Shown here: one piece after another, positions 1-7,698 of the stretch
How positions within the stretch are numbered: position 1 is the stretch's first letter
Layout: each line of letters opens with the position of its first letter
From: Haematomicrobium sanguinis DSM 21259
GTDB taxonomy: Bacteria > Actinomycetota > Actinomycetes > Actinomycetales > Micrococcaceae
Reading direction: 5' to 3'
DNA: 64,000 nt
Assembly: GCF_000688395.1 (NCBI RefSeq)
Contig: NZ_JIAG01000001.1
Location: 1 to 64,000 of the forward strand
Notes under the pieces: model-generated
Seen by the model: only the letters and a program-made list of their open reading frames with translations
Told to the model about the DNA's origin: nothing
Database searches by the model: none
Program-made: the position numbers and the translations under genes

Positions 1-1
1 G

Positions 2-538
2 ATTGAGCAGTGGTCACAACAGGTAGGACAAGCCGCGATCGATGAGTACTGGGAAGATGACGGGGCTACCGTCACTCGGGAACAGTTCCTCGCTCAAGTC
101 AACGCCTGGGCGTATGTGGCACGCGATTTCGGTCCCGGGGCGTTTTACATCATGGCTGGGGTTCCTGAAGTTGGCGTGAATTCTGTGATGACGGTGCGGT
201 ACCTGAACGAGGACGTTTATAAACCAGAGGATTATCACGAGTACTTGAAATCTGCGCGTGATATTCAATCAAACCTGGTGACCCCGATCGAGTTCGAAAC
301 CCTCGAAGTCCCCGCCGGTCCGGCCGCGCATTCAAGCTACCGGATGACAGACTTCTTCAACGGGGTTGACACCCTGGTCTTCCGGGACAATTACCTGATC
401 TTCCCACCCAACGTGAACGCCGCCGTGGAAATATCCGCCTCCTGGGTCGACGACGAATACAGCTGGGTCATCAAAGAAGAAACCCTCAAAGTCGCCAAGA
501 CCCTGAGGATCGTCCCGAAAGACTACAAAGGCACCTAA
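2..538 (+). CDS. Hypothetical protein, 5' end outside window
   Basis: The reading frame is open from base 2, so the gene begins upstream of the window; 178 residues are visible. I do not recognise the family. The visible part has no membrane segment and no cysteine, is acidic overall, and alternates short polar and aromatic stretches as a soluble beta-rich domain would. A GTG at 116 could serve as an internal start, but the frame stays open before it with normal codon use, so it is probably not the true start. It ends 31 bases before the asparaginase gene. Function is unknown. Confidence 0.6.
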   Translation: MEQWSQQVGQAAIDEYWEDDGATVTREQFLAQVNAWAYVARDFGPGAFYIMAGVPEVGVNSVMTVRYLNEDVYKPEDYHEYLKSARDIQSNLVTPIEFETLEVPAGPAAHSSYRMTDFFNGVDTLVFRDNYLIFPPNVNAAVEISASWVDDEYSWVIKEETLKVAKTLRIVPKDYKGT

Positions 539-557
539 CGTACCCCCAAACGCCTAA

Positions 558-563
558 TAGACT
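558..563 (+). promoter_or_regulatory. -10 box TAGACT of a likely leaderless promoter
   Basis: TAGACT fits TANNNT and is followed after six bases by the ATG at 570. There is no purine-rich ribosome site before that ATG. A transcript starting at or next to the ATG is inferred. Confidence 0.5.
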
Positions 564-569
564 AGCCTC

Positions 570-1613
570 ATGCAGGAAACTTTCACCTCTGCCAGCGCGC
601 CCGAACTTGCCGTCATTGAGCGCAACGGATTTATCGAGTCGCGCCACAGTGGCGCAGCGGTCGTCATGGCGCCCAACGGTGACATCCTGCACGCGCTCGG
701 CGACATCGACACCCCGATTTTCGCCCGCTCCACCCTCAAACCCTTTCAGGCCATCGCCTCCATGCGCGTCGGCGCCCAGTTGAGCGGCGTGACGGTCGCC
801 CTCGCCTGCGCGAGCCACGTCGCCCAAATCGAGCACATGGACGTGGTCGAGGACATGCTCTCCGCCTCCGGGCTCACCACCGCGGACCTGCAGTGCCCGC
901 TCGACTGGCCGCAAGACGAAGACGCCCGCAACTACCTGGTCCGCAAGGACATGGGCAAACAGCGCATCGCCTACAACTGCTCCGGCAAGCACGCCGCGTT
1001 CCTAGCCGCCTGCGTCAAAAACAACTGGCCCACCATCGACTACCTAGCCATGGACCACCCGCTCAAACGCAAGGTCGCCGAGGTCATCGAGGAATTCACC
1101 GAGGAAAACATCACCCACTGGGGCATCGACGGTTGCGGTGCTCCCCTCGCCGCGGTCAGCCTCCGCGGCCTCGCCAACGCCACCCGCAAACTCGCGCTCG
1201 CCCCGCGCGCCTTGAGCGCCGACGCTCGAGCCGCCACAGTCGCCCGCGCCATGCTCGACTACCCCTGGGCGGTCCACGGCCGCGGCCGCGAAAACACCGT
1301 GGTGATGGAACAGCTTGGCGTCATCGCCAAGGGCGGGGCGGAAGGCGTCCTCATTCTTGGCGCCCCCGATGGCACCTCGGTTGCTTTAAAGATGCTCGAC
1401 GGCGCTCACCGGGCTACCAGCCTCGTCGGCCTTGCGCTTCTGGTCGCCGTGGGCGCCATTGACTCGGCGAAGGCATCCGCCGTCCTAGAACAGGTCGTGC
1501 CGAAAATCCTTGGCGGCGGAGTCCCGGTGGGCCGTATACTCCTTGCCCCGGCGGTCACCGACCTGCTAGACGCCGCATCCAAGCGCACCCCAGTACCTCA
1601 CGCCCAAGGCTAG
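570..1613 (+). CDS. L-asparaginase, zinc/serine-lysine type (asparaginase II family)
   Basis: Hydrolyses L-asparagine to aspartate and ammonia in the cytoplasm; there is no signal peptide. The 347-residue length is normal for the AnsA/Rhizobium etli-type family (PF06089), which is unrelated to E. coli AnsB. Visible catalytic elements match the known R. etli enzyme: Ser54 and Lys57 in RSTLKPFQ, Ser82 in CASH, and the zinc ligands Cys137, Lys140 (CSGKH) and Cys189 (DGCGAP). The conserved KGGAEGV segment is also present. The start is the ATG after a leaderless-type -10 box. It lies 10 bases before the SCP-like gene and may be co-transcribed with it. Confidence 0.9.
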   Translation: MQETFTSASAPELAVIERNGFIESRHSGAAVVMAPNGDILHALGDIDTPIFARSTLKPFQAIASMRVGAQLSGVTVALACASHVAQIEHMDVVEDMLSASGLTTADLQCPLDWPQDEDARNYLVRKDMGKQRIAYNCSGKHAAFLAACVKNNWPTIDYLAMDHPLKRKVAEVIEEFTEENITHWGIDGCGAPLAAVSLRGLANATRKLALAPRALSADARAATVARAMLDYPWAVHGRGRENTVVMEQLGVIAKGGAEGVLILGAPDGTSVALKMLDGAHRATSLVGLALLVAVGAIDSAKASAVLEQVVPKILGGGVPVGRILLAPAVTDLLDAASKRTPVPHAQG

Positions 1614-1623
1614 GGAGCAGGTA

Positions 1624-1983
1624 GTGGCAACCGCGCGCCGTCGTACATCCCTCGAGGAAGGCAAGCACGCGCTTGCCAGCTGGACCGCGGAATCCCCGCG
1701 CGCTGTGACGGCGACGGCGGTGCGCTACGCGCTCGAAGAATTGACCGCCCGCGCGCCGGGTAACAGCGTCGAGGTGCGGGTGCCGCCTTTCGGGGTCACT
1801 CAATGCATTGAGGGCCCGCGGCATACCCGCGGCACCCCGCCCAACGTGGTGGAAATGGCAGCGCCGGTGTGGATTGCTTTGGCGCGCGGCGAGCGCACCT
1901 GGGACGAGGCGCTGGCCGCGAGCGAGATCGCCGCATCCGGATTGCGCGCCGATCTGAGCGCATATTTGCCGCTGAACTCTTAA
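1624..1983 (+). CDS. Bacterial SCP-2-like (sterol carrier family) protein
   Basis: A 119-residue soluble protein starting with GTG. It resembles the short actinobacterial SCP-family proteins (SCP_3, like mycobacterial Rv0807) that sit just upstream of purF. Visible family hallmarks are the N-terminal basic helix, an EVRVPPFGVTQ-type strand, the PPNVVEM segment and the terminal helix carrying SGLRADLS. Such proteins are thought to bind a hydrophobic or aromatic ligand, but no reaction is established. Its position two genes before purF repeats the mycobacterial order, which supports the call. A TACGACGGCG-family motif lies in its first codons (complement at 1636-1645). Confidence 0.75.
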   Translation: MATARRRTSLEEGKHALASWTAESPRAVTATAVRYALEELTARAPGNSVEVRVPPFGVTQCIEGPRHTRGTPPNVVEMAAPVWIALARGERTWDEALAASEIAASGLRADLSAYLPLNS

Positions 1984-1990
1984 AAACAGC

Positions 1991-2015
1991 AGCCCGGCCG
2001 AGTCTCGACCGGGCT
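1991..2015. terminator. Hairpin between convergent genes
   Basis: Arms AGCCCGG (1991-1997) and CCGGGCT (2009-2015), with further pairing inside, sit in the 50-base gap between the SCP-like gene and the opposing lipoprotein gene. A bidirectional terminator is likely. Confidence 0.6.
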
Positions 2016-2033
2016 ACCGCTTCACACGCTCGA

Positions 2034-2801
2034 CTATTGCTTCTCGAGCTCCGCGAAGGTCTTGTCGATGAGTTGCTGCAACTCTTCGGCGCTCATCGGG
2101 GTTTCGGTGGCGCCAAGCCCCGTGCTCGTCGCGGCGATCTGAGTGTCGCCGCGCACCACGTTGACGTTCAGCGTGGCGGTGGGGACGCCCGCGAAATCAG
2201 TGGTCGACTTGACGGCGAAAGCCTTGTCATTCGGGATCGTGACCTCGATTTCCTCCATCGTCCCGGTCCCCGACTGACCGGCTACGTCCACGGTGTAGCT
2301 GGCGCACTTCGACGCCAGTTCCTTGTTCTGGGTCATCATGTCGGCAATGTCCGAGACCACGTCCCCGCTCAACCCGGCGAGCGTGACCTTGCCGGTGGAT
2401 TCGGCCAGGATCCGGATATCGGTGGTATTGGCATTGGCGAAACCGGCCTGCATTTGCTCGGATCCGGCGCACTCGGCGGGGTCGGTGGTGATCTGCCCGG
2501 CCACCTGCTTGGCCGCGTCAAGCGACTTAGACAACTCATCCGCGGTCAGGATTTTTGTGGTGCCCTCCAGCTCCGGCTTGACGGCGGTCAGCGCGGCCTC
2601 AATCTGATCCGGAGTGTAGCTTGTCGCCTCGGCTTGAGTCTGCTCCGGCGCGGCGGAGGTGGTTTCGGCCTGCGGAGCGTCGCTGCTCCCGGCGTTGTTA
2701 GCGGCGTTGTTATCGGAGTTGGCACATGCGGCCAGCGAAAGTGCCAGCGCGGCCCCGGCCCCGAGCGCCACCAATTTCGTTTTTGCGGTTTTCTTGATCA
2801 C
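2034..2801 (-). CDS. Secreted lipoprotein with possible sensor-like domain
   Basis: A 255-residue exported lipoprotein. From the GTG at 2801 the product starts with a basic stretch, then a hydrophobic helix ending in the lipobox LAAC, with acylated Cys26. An in-frame ATG-proximal extension up to 2852 would place 17 residues before a normal signal peptide, so I prefer 2801; GGGGG lies about nine bases upstream. After a low-complexity Ser/Ala/Thr linker comes a folded domain of about 190 residues with two cysteines (in AECAG and SKCAS) that could form a disulfide. This resembles the PknH-type extracellular sensor domain, but the match is loose. Function is unassigned. Confidence 0.65.
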   Translation of the reverse strand: MIKKTAKTKLVALGAGAALALSLAACANSDNNAANNAGSSDAPQAETTSAAPEQTQAEATSYTPDQIEAALTAVKPELEGTTKILTADELSKSLDAAKQVAGQITTDPAECAGSEQMQAGFANANTTDIRILAESTGKVTLAGLSGDVVSDIADMMTQNKELASKCASYTVDVAGQSGTGTMEEIEVTIPNDKAFAVKSTTDFAGVPTATLNVNVVRGDTQIAATSTGLGATETPMSAEELQQLIDKTFAELEKQ

Positions 2802-2877
2802 GGTTCTTACCCCCAGAATGACTGCGATACCCCGAGCGGACGCCGAGGACACTTACAGACTACACAGCCAGGGCACG

Positions 2878-2883
2878 TAAACT
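2878..2883 (+). promoter_or_regulatory. -10 box TAAACT of a likely leaderless promoter
   Basis: TAAACT followed by six bases and the GTG at 2890; TTACAG at 2853-2858 is a possible -35. Same layout as the asparaginase promoter. Confidence 0.45.
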
Positions 2884-2889
2884 AGCCCG

Positions 2890-3282
2890 GTGACTTCAGA
2901 GCAACCCGCACCCCAGCCCCGCCAGGTTCCTCCCGCACAAGAGGCCGACGACCAACCGGACTACCGCATCATCCCCGACGGCCAGGCCGTCACCGTGCGG
3001 CGCGCACCCAAGATCGCGGTCTTTTTGGTGCTCGGGGTAGTGCTTGGCGTGCTCGCGGCTTTCTTGTTCGTGTTCCTCGGCCCCAGCCAGGAGGAACTGT
3101 ACAAGGACGCCCCAGTGGGACAAGCGCAAGTCAGCCGAGAGTCCGCGTTCGGCTACTTTGCCATGCTTTTCGGGTTCATCGGGCTTATGCTCGGCGGTGT
3201 TGTCGCCGTGGTGTTGGACTGGGTTTCGCACCGTCGCCGCAAGCGCGGAGCGCTTGCGCAACTCAAGAACGACGACGAATAG
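2890..3282 (+). CDS. Small two-span membrane protein upstream of purF
   Basis: 130 residues with a proline- and glutamine-rich cytoplasmic N-terminus (1-30) and two membrane helices (about 41-63 and 88-112). A short acidic loop separates the helices, and a strongly basic RRRKR stretch follows the second, placing both ends inside by the positive-inside rule. This architecture is common in actinobacteria beside purF, but no function is known to me. The GTG start is chosen from the leaderless-type -10 box exactly six bases upstream. The purF start lies 85 bases downstream. Confidence 0.7.
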   Translation: MTSEQPAPQPRQVPPAQEADDQPDYRIIPDGQAVTVRRAPKIAVFLVLGVVLGVLAAFLFVFLGPSQEELYKDAPVGQAQVSRESAFGYFAMLFGFIGLMLGGVVAVVLDWVSHRRRKRGALAQLKNDDE

Positions 3283-3347
3283 GCTCACCTGCGCGCGTGG
3301 TCGGGGACACGCCGTCGTCATTAATCCCCTGTTTTTCGGTGCCTGGC

Positions 3348-3361
3348 GCGCGTGAGAGAAT
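3348..3361 (+). promoter_or_regulatory. Shared purF/purM upstream element, purF copy
   Basis: The 14 bases GCGCGTGAGAGAAT occur here and again before purM at 6531-6544. Their last six bases (GAGAAT) could be the -10 box of a leaderless purF transcript, since ATG follows after six bases. A TTTTTCGGTG stretch precedes both copies loosely. Confidence 0.45.
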
Positions 3362-3367
3362 TAAGGT

Positions 3368-4912
3368 ATGGCGCGCGGAGATGGACAGCTCAACCATGAT
3401 TTGATGCCCTTTGAAAAGGGCCCACAGGACGAGTGCGGCGTGTTCGGCGTGTGGGCGCCGGGCGAAGAGGTCGCGAAACTCAGTTACTACGGGCTCTATG
3501 CCCTGCAACACCGTGGGCAGGAGTCGGCCGGCATCGCCACGAGCGATGGCGAACGCATCTCGGTGTACAAGGACATGGGTCTGGTCTCCCAGGTTTTCGA
3601 CGAGTCCGTGTTGGAGACCCTGAAGGGCCACATTGCGGTGGGGCACTGCCGATACTCGACTACCGGATCCTCGTCTTGGGCGAATGCGCAGCCGACCCTC
3701 GGCGCGACTGCCAATGGCACCGTGGCCTTGGCGCACAACGGCAACCTGATAAATTCGGCCGAGCTGTATCAACTCATTTTGGATCGTTACGGCAAGCCGA
3801 AGACCGGCGAAATTGCGCAGGGGAACACCTCGGATACGGCGCTGGTGACTACCCTGTTGCAGGGCGAAGAGGGCGCTTCGCTAGAGGAGACTGCGCTTGC
3901 TCTGCTGCCGCGGATTCAGGGCGGATTCTGTTTTGTGTTCATGGATGAGAACACCCTGTACGCTGCGCGCGACACCTACGGGGTACGGCCCTTGGTGCTC
4001 GGCCGTTTGGAGCGCGGCTGGGTGGTCGCCTCGGAGCAGGCCGCACTTGCGACCGTGGGCGCGAGCTTCATCCGCGAGATTGAGCCGGGCGAGTTTATCG
4101 CGATCGACGCGGACGGCATCCGCTCAACCAAGTTTGCCGAACCGACGCCCGCCGGCTGTGTTTTTGAGTATGTGTACCTGGCCCGCCCCGATGCGACGAT
4201 TGCCGGCCGCTCGGTGTATGAGTCCCGCGTGGAGATGGGCCGTCAACTCGCCCGCGAAAACGCGCACGAAGCAGACATCGTCATTCCGGTGCCCGAGTCG
4301 GGGACTCCCGCCGCGGTGGGTTACGCCGAGGAGTCTGGGATCCCGTTTGCGCACGGTTTCGTCAAGAACGCGTACGTGGGGCGAACCTTCATCCAGCCCT
4401 CGCAAACCTTGCGGCAGCTGGGCATCCGTCTGAAACTCAATGCGCTCGAATCGGTGATTCGCGGAAAGCGCGTGGTGGTAGTGGATGATTCGATTGTGCG
4501 CGGTAACACGCAACGGGCGATTGTCGGCATGCTGCGCGAAGCCGGTGCGGCCGAAGTGCACGTCAAGATTTCCTCGCCGCCGGTGCGCTGGCCCTGCTTC
4601 TATGGCATCGACTTTGCCACTCGCGCCGAGCTCATTGCCAACGGCGCGACGATTGACGAGATTGCGGCTTCGATTGGTGCCGACTCGCTCGCGTACATCT
4701 CCGAGGACGGCATGATCGACGCGACCCGCCAACCGCGCAACCGCCTGTGCACGGCGTGCTTCACCGGCGAGTACCCGATCGAGTTGCCGGAGGCGAACGC
4801 GCTGGGCAAGAATTTGCTCGAAGTTTCTGCTGCCGGGGCTGGTGCCGGGTGCGAACCGGGGCCCGATGCCGAATTGGAGCGCCTGGTCCGGGAGCAAAAG
4901 CAAGGGATTTAG
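3368..4912 (+). CDS. purF: Amidophosphoribosyltransferase
   Basis: First committed step of purine synthesis: PRPP plus glutamine gives 5-phosphoribosylamine. The 514-residue protein begins with a 22-residue propeptide. Cys23 in DECGVFG is the N-terminal nucleophile of the glutaminase domain after cleavage. The class-II signature HRGQESAGI follows, then a phosphoribosyltransferase domain with the PRPP loop DDSIVRGNT near residue 373. Cysteines in the C-terminal half (PCFYG, CTACF) suit the Bacillus-type enzyme that carries an Fe-S cluster. No ribosome site is seen before the ATG. PurM follows in the pathway order of actinobacteria but is here 1.67 kb away because of an inserted MFS gene. Confidence 0.97.
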   Translation: MARGDGQLNHDLMPFEKGPQDECGVFGVWAPGEEVAKLSYYGLYALQHRGQESAGIATSDGERISVYKDMGLVSQVFDESVLETLKGHIAVGHCRYSTTGSSSWANAQPTLGATANGTVALAHNGNLINSAELYQLILDRYGKPKTGEIAQGNTSDTALVTTLLQGEEGASLEETALALLPRIQGGFCFVFMDENTLYAARDTYGVRPLVLGRLERGWVVASEQAALATVGASFIREIEPGEFIAIDADGIRSTKFAEPTPAGCVFEYVYLARPDATIAGRSVYESRVEMGRQLARENAHEADIVIPVPESGTPAAVGYAEESGIPFAHGFVKNAYVGRTFIQPSQTLRQLGIRLKLNALESVIRGKRVVVVDDSIVRGNTQRAIVGMLREAGAAEVHVKISSPPVRWPCFYGIDFATRAELIANGATIDEIAASIGADSLAYISEDGMIDATRQPRNRLCTACFTGEYPIELPEANALGKNLLEVSAAGAGAGCEPGPDAELERLVREQKQGI

Positions 4913-4925
4913 TCCTTGCGGAGCT

Positions 4926-5071
4926 GGGCGGCAAAACTAGCCCACTTTGGCCCGCTTTTTCGCGTCGTTCGCTGCCATGTACTCTTGCGCGGCGCCTCTG
5001 GCTAGGGCCGATGCTGTCGCGTGGTGCTCGCGGCGCCGCTAATGTGGGCTAGATTTCGCGATTCGCCGCAA
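4926..5071. repeat. 146-bp direct repeat, copy 1 (flanks MFS gene)
   Basis: Matches 6368-6513 with 11 mismatches by my alignment (about 92% identity). It covers the last codons of the MFS gene plus about 113 bases beyond its stop. The unit has inverted CTAGCCCAC (4937-4945) and GTGGGCTAG (5044-5052) near its ends, as a MITE or a long hairpin would. Confidence 0.9.
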
Positions 5072-6313
5072 AGAAACTCCAATAACTGCGCTCACCATCA
5101 ACAAAATTGCCGCTGCCGCGAAGAGTCCCGCCATGTACAACGCTCGCGCGTCGACGTATGGCAGCAACCACGAGTAAGCGAGTCCCGTGATGCCGGTGAA
5201 TATGATCGTCAGGAGCCCCAGCCCTGGGCTCATAATGGTCACGACCGCACCCATCTTGCGCTCGCCAACAACGCGTTGCAAGACGGGCCCCTGAGAAGAC
5301 ATGTAAACCGCGAAGAGCACGCCGAGCACACCCATCACAATCGCTGCCGACAAGGAATTTCCAACTAGGGCATACGCCGCGTAACCAATGCCCAACGACC
5401 CGAGCGCGATCACCATCGCCTGAACGTCGCCGGCTCTACGAACAAAGAAGCTCGAGAGCAAACTTCCTACCAAACCACCGACCGCAAAGCTCGCGGTCAC
5501 GAATCCGTATTCGACCGGGGTCAGGCTCAAGGATTGGAACGCGAAGAGCGGGAGGGTCTGATTAGTGATACCGAGTGCACTCCCGTAGATGCAGGAGCTA
5601 ATAAGTACCGCACGAAGCACGGGATCACGCCAGACATACGCGACATTTCCTGCGTACTCGCGAAGGACCCCGGTTTCCCAGCCCCGATTGGTTGGGGCAT
5701 CCAGGCCCGAGGCGAACAAGGGAATTGTGGCAAGCACCAATGCAATAGCGCAGAAGAGAATTGTCCAAGACATTCCTAACCAGGTGAACGCCATGGGGCC
5801 AAGCATGGTGGCGAGAATACCGACTCCAGTGACGCCAAATTGCGAAATACTGGCAGCTTCGGGCCGAGCCTGCACTGGAATTGCGTGCTGGGCAGCAGCT
5901 GCGCGTGCGGGAACGTAAAATTGCCCTGCCGCACTGATACCAAAAATCAATGCCGCGGCAAGGAGCACATCGGTGGTGCTGGTCGCCATTTGAGGCAGAG
6001 TGATGGCCAAGACGGCCAAACAAAGAACACGCGCGGCAAGAGATACCTGCATGATTCGTGTCCATGGAAACCGATCGGCAAGATGGCCCGCAAGAGGGGC
6101 AAAAATTATTCGAGGGGCGAAGGTCGCGATCAACATTGCGGAAACCGCAAAACTTGAAAGAGACGGATCTCCACCTGTCCGCAACACTGCCCACACCACG
6201 ATCGCTGCTTCTAAGACATATTCGCCAAAGGAAGAGAGAACTTGAGAAGCGAACAGACGCCAAAAGGAGGCGCTAATGCGGAATCTGCTGTGTTTCGGTC
6301 TGGACGCTTCCAC
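5039..6313 (-). CDS. MFS efflux transporter (MefA/enterobactin-exporter-like)
   Basis: A 424-residue, 12-helix major facilitator. The N-terminal FWRLFASQVLSSFGE region, the loop GHLADRFPWTRIM after helix 2 and a long central loop after helix 6 resemble the DHA3/MFS_3 drug- or siderophore-export group. The substrate is unknown. The GTG start at 6313 has no clear ribosome site, but TAGCGT lies seven bases upstream, so a leaderless start is possible. The gene lies on the opposite strand inside the purF-purM interval and is bounded by 146-bp direct repeats. Its last ten residues and stop codon lie inside repeat copy 1, and the same codons recur in copy 2. This pattern suggests the gene is a later insertion. 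Confidence 0.85.
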   Translation of the reverse strand: MEASRPKHSRFRISASFWRLFASQVLSSFGEYVLEAAIVVWAVLRTGGDPSLSSFAVSAMLIATFAPRIIFAPLAGHLADRFPWTRIMQVSLAARVLCLAVLAITLPQMATSTTDVLLAAALIFGISAAGQFYVPARAAAAQHAIPVQARPEAASISQFGVTGVGILATMLGPMAFTWLGMSWTILFCAIALVLATIPLFASGLDAPTNRGWETGVLREYAGNVAYVWRDPVLRAVLISSCIYGSALGITNQTLPLFAFQSLSLTPVEYGFVTASFAVGGLVGSLLSSFFVRRAGDVQAMVIALGSLGIGYAAYALVGNSLSAAIVMGVLGVLFAVYMSSQGPVLQRVVGERKMGAVVTIMSPGLGLLTIIFTGITGLAYSWLLPYVDARALYMAGLFAAAAILLMVSAVIGVSLRRIAKSSPH

Positions 6314-6367
6314 ACCGCTAACGCTATCCGCTCAACATCCCTCCGTCCCAAAGCTGCAAGACTCGTC

Positions 6368-6513
6368 GGGCGGCAAAACTAGCCCACTTTGGTCCGCTTT
6401 TTCGCGTCATTCGCTGCCATGTACTCTTACGCGGTGCCTCTGGCTAGGGAAAATGCTCTCGAGCGGTGCTCGTGGCGCCGCTAATGTGGGCTAGATTTCG
6501 CGATTCGCCGCAA
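6368..6513. repeat. 146-bp direct repeat, copy 2 (flanks MFS gene)
   Basis: Same orientation as 4926-5071, offset by exactly 1,442 bases. It contains a stranded copy of the final MFS codons (LRRIAKSSPH and stop, complement of 6481-6513) without the rest of the gene. This fossil 3' end indicates duplication or insertion. Confidence 0.9.
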
Positions 6514-6530
6514 GTATCCACTCATTCGGT

Positions 6531-6544
6531 GCGCGTGAGAGAAT
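6531..6544 (+). promoter_or_regulatory. Shared purF/purM upstream element, purM copy
   Basis: Identical 14 bases GCGCGTGAGAGAAT as at 3348-3361. It lies 41 bases before the purM ATG, just outside repeat copy 2. It is likely a promoter (-10 GAGAAT), giving a 5' leader that contains the ribosome site at 6572-6577. Confidence 0.45.
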
Positions 6545-6585
6545 GGAGGCGCACCCCACCAGCCCCCTTGCAAGGAGCCAGCACC

Positions 6586-7698
6586 ATGACCGAGCCCGGA
6601 ATCACCTACGCGAGCGCAGGCGTTGACGTCGAGGCGGGTGACCGTGCCGTGGAGCTGATGAAGGGGCATATTAAAGCGACGCACAATGACGCGGTGCTCG
6701 GCGGGGTCGGCGGATTTGCAGGACTGTATGACGCGAGCGCGTTGCTGAACTATACGAAGCCTTTGCTAGCGACTAGCACCGACGGGGTCGGCACCAAGGT
6801 CGCTATTGCGCAGGCTCTCGACAAGCATGACACCATCGGCTTTGACCTGGTCGGCATGGTGGTTGATGACATTGTGGTTGTCGGTGCGCAACCGCTGTTC
6901 ATGACCGATTACATTGCGTGCGGCAAGGTCATTCCCGAGCGGATTGCAGGAATCGTGTCCGGCGTTGCCGCAGCGTGTAAAGAGGCAGGCACCGCGCTGG
7001 TTGGCGGGGAGACCGCAGAGCATCCCGGGCTTCTTGGCGAGGACGAGTATGACGTCGCGGGTGCGGCCACCGGGGTTGTCGAGGCGTCCCGAGTGCTCGG
7101 GCCGGACAACGTGCGTGCCGGAGATGTGCTGATCGCGATGGCTTCTTCCGGTTTGCACTCGAACGGGTACTCGTTGGTGCGTCGAGTCATCAATCAGGCC
7201 GGATGGTCGCTGGACCGCCAGGTGAGTGAGCTTGGGCGCACCCTCGGCGAGGAGCTTTTGGAACCAACCCGCTTGTACACCAAAGACTGTTTGGCTCTGG
7301 CCGCGAACCCGTCTGCGCAAGTGCACGCGTTTACCCATGTGACCGGCGGCGGTTTGGCCGCGAACTTGGCGCGCGTACTCCCCGCAGGGCTCATGGCCAC
7401 CGTGGACCGCGGGACATGGGAACTGCCGGCAGTGTTCTCCCTCGTGTCCTCGCTTGGGAAGGTCCCGCAAGCCGACCTGGAACGGACCCTCAATCTTGGC
7501 GTCGGCATGATCGCTGTAGTCGGGGCCGAGGGTGCCGACGCTGCGCTGGCACAGTTGAACGGCGCGGGCATGAATGCCTGGGTCCTTGGTACCGTGGGCG
7601 ACACCCCTTCTGACGTGGACACCGCGAGCGCCGACTATGTGCAGGGAGCCAAGGGCGTCGATGGCGGAGCGGTGCTCATGACGGGCGCGTACGCTTAG
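6586..7698 (+). CDS. purM: Phosphoribosylformylglycinamidine cyclo-ligase
   Basis: Makes aminoimidazole ribotide from FGAM and ATP, step five of purine synthesis. The 370-residue length and the opening TEPGITYASAGVDVEAGDR are typical. STDGVGTK, GFDLVGM, GGETAEHPG and the ASSGLHSNGYSLVRR motif of the AIR-synthase fold are all visible. The frame is open further upstream into repeat copy 2, but the ATG at 6586 with AAGGAG nine bases before it matches the family start. The stop codon overlaps by two bases the opposing stop of the giant membrane protein gene. Confidence 0.97.
   Translation: MTEPGITYASAGVDVEAGDRAVELMKGHIKATHNDAVLGGVGGFAGLYDASALLNYTKPLLATSTDGVGTKVAIAQALDKHDTIGFDLVGMVVDDIVVVGAQPLFMTDYIACGKVIPERIAGIVSGVAAACKEAGTALVGGETAEHPGLLGEDEYDVAGAATGVVEASRVLGPDNVRAGDVLIAMASSGLHSNGYSLVRRVINQAGWSLDRQVSELGRTLGEELLEPTRLYTKDCLALAANPSAQVHAFTHVTGGGLAANLARVLPAGLMATVDRGTWELPAVFSLVSSLGKVPQADLERTLNLGVGMIAVVGAEGADAALAQLNGAGMNAWVLGTVGDTPSDVDTASADYVQGAKGVDGGAVLMTGAYA

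Noticed and set aside
6466-6585. Longer purM reading frame starting inside repeat copy 2
   Set aside because: The ATG at 6586 has a good ribosome site and matches the family start; the extension is repeat DNA and promoter.
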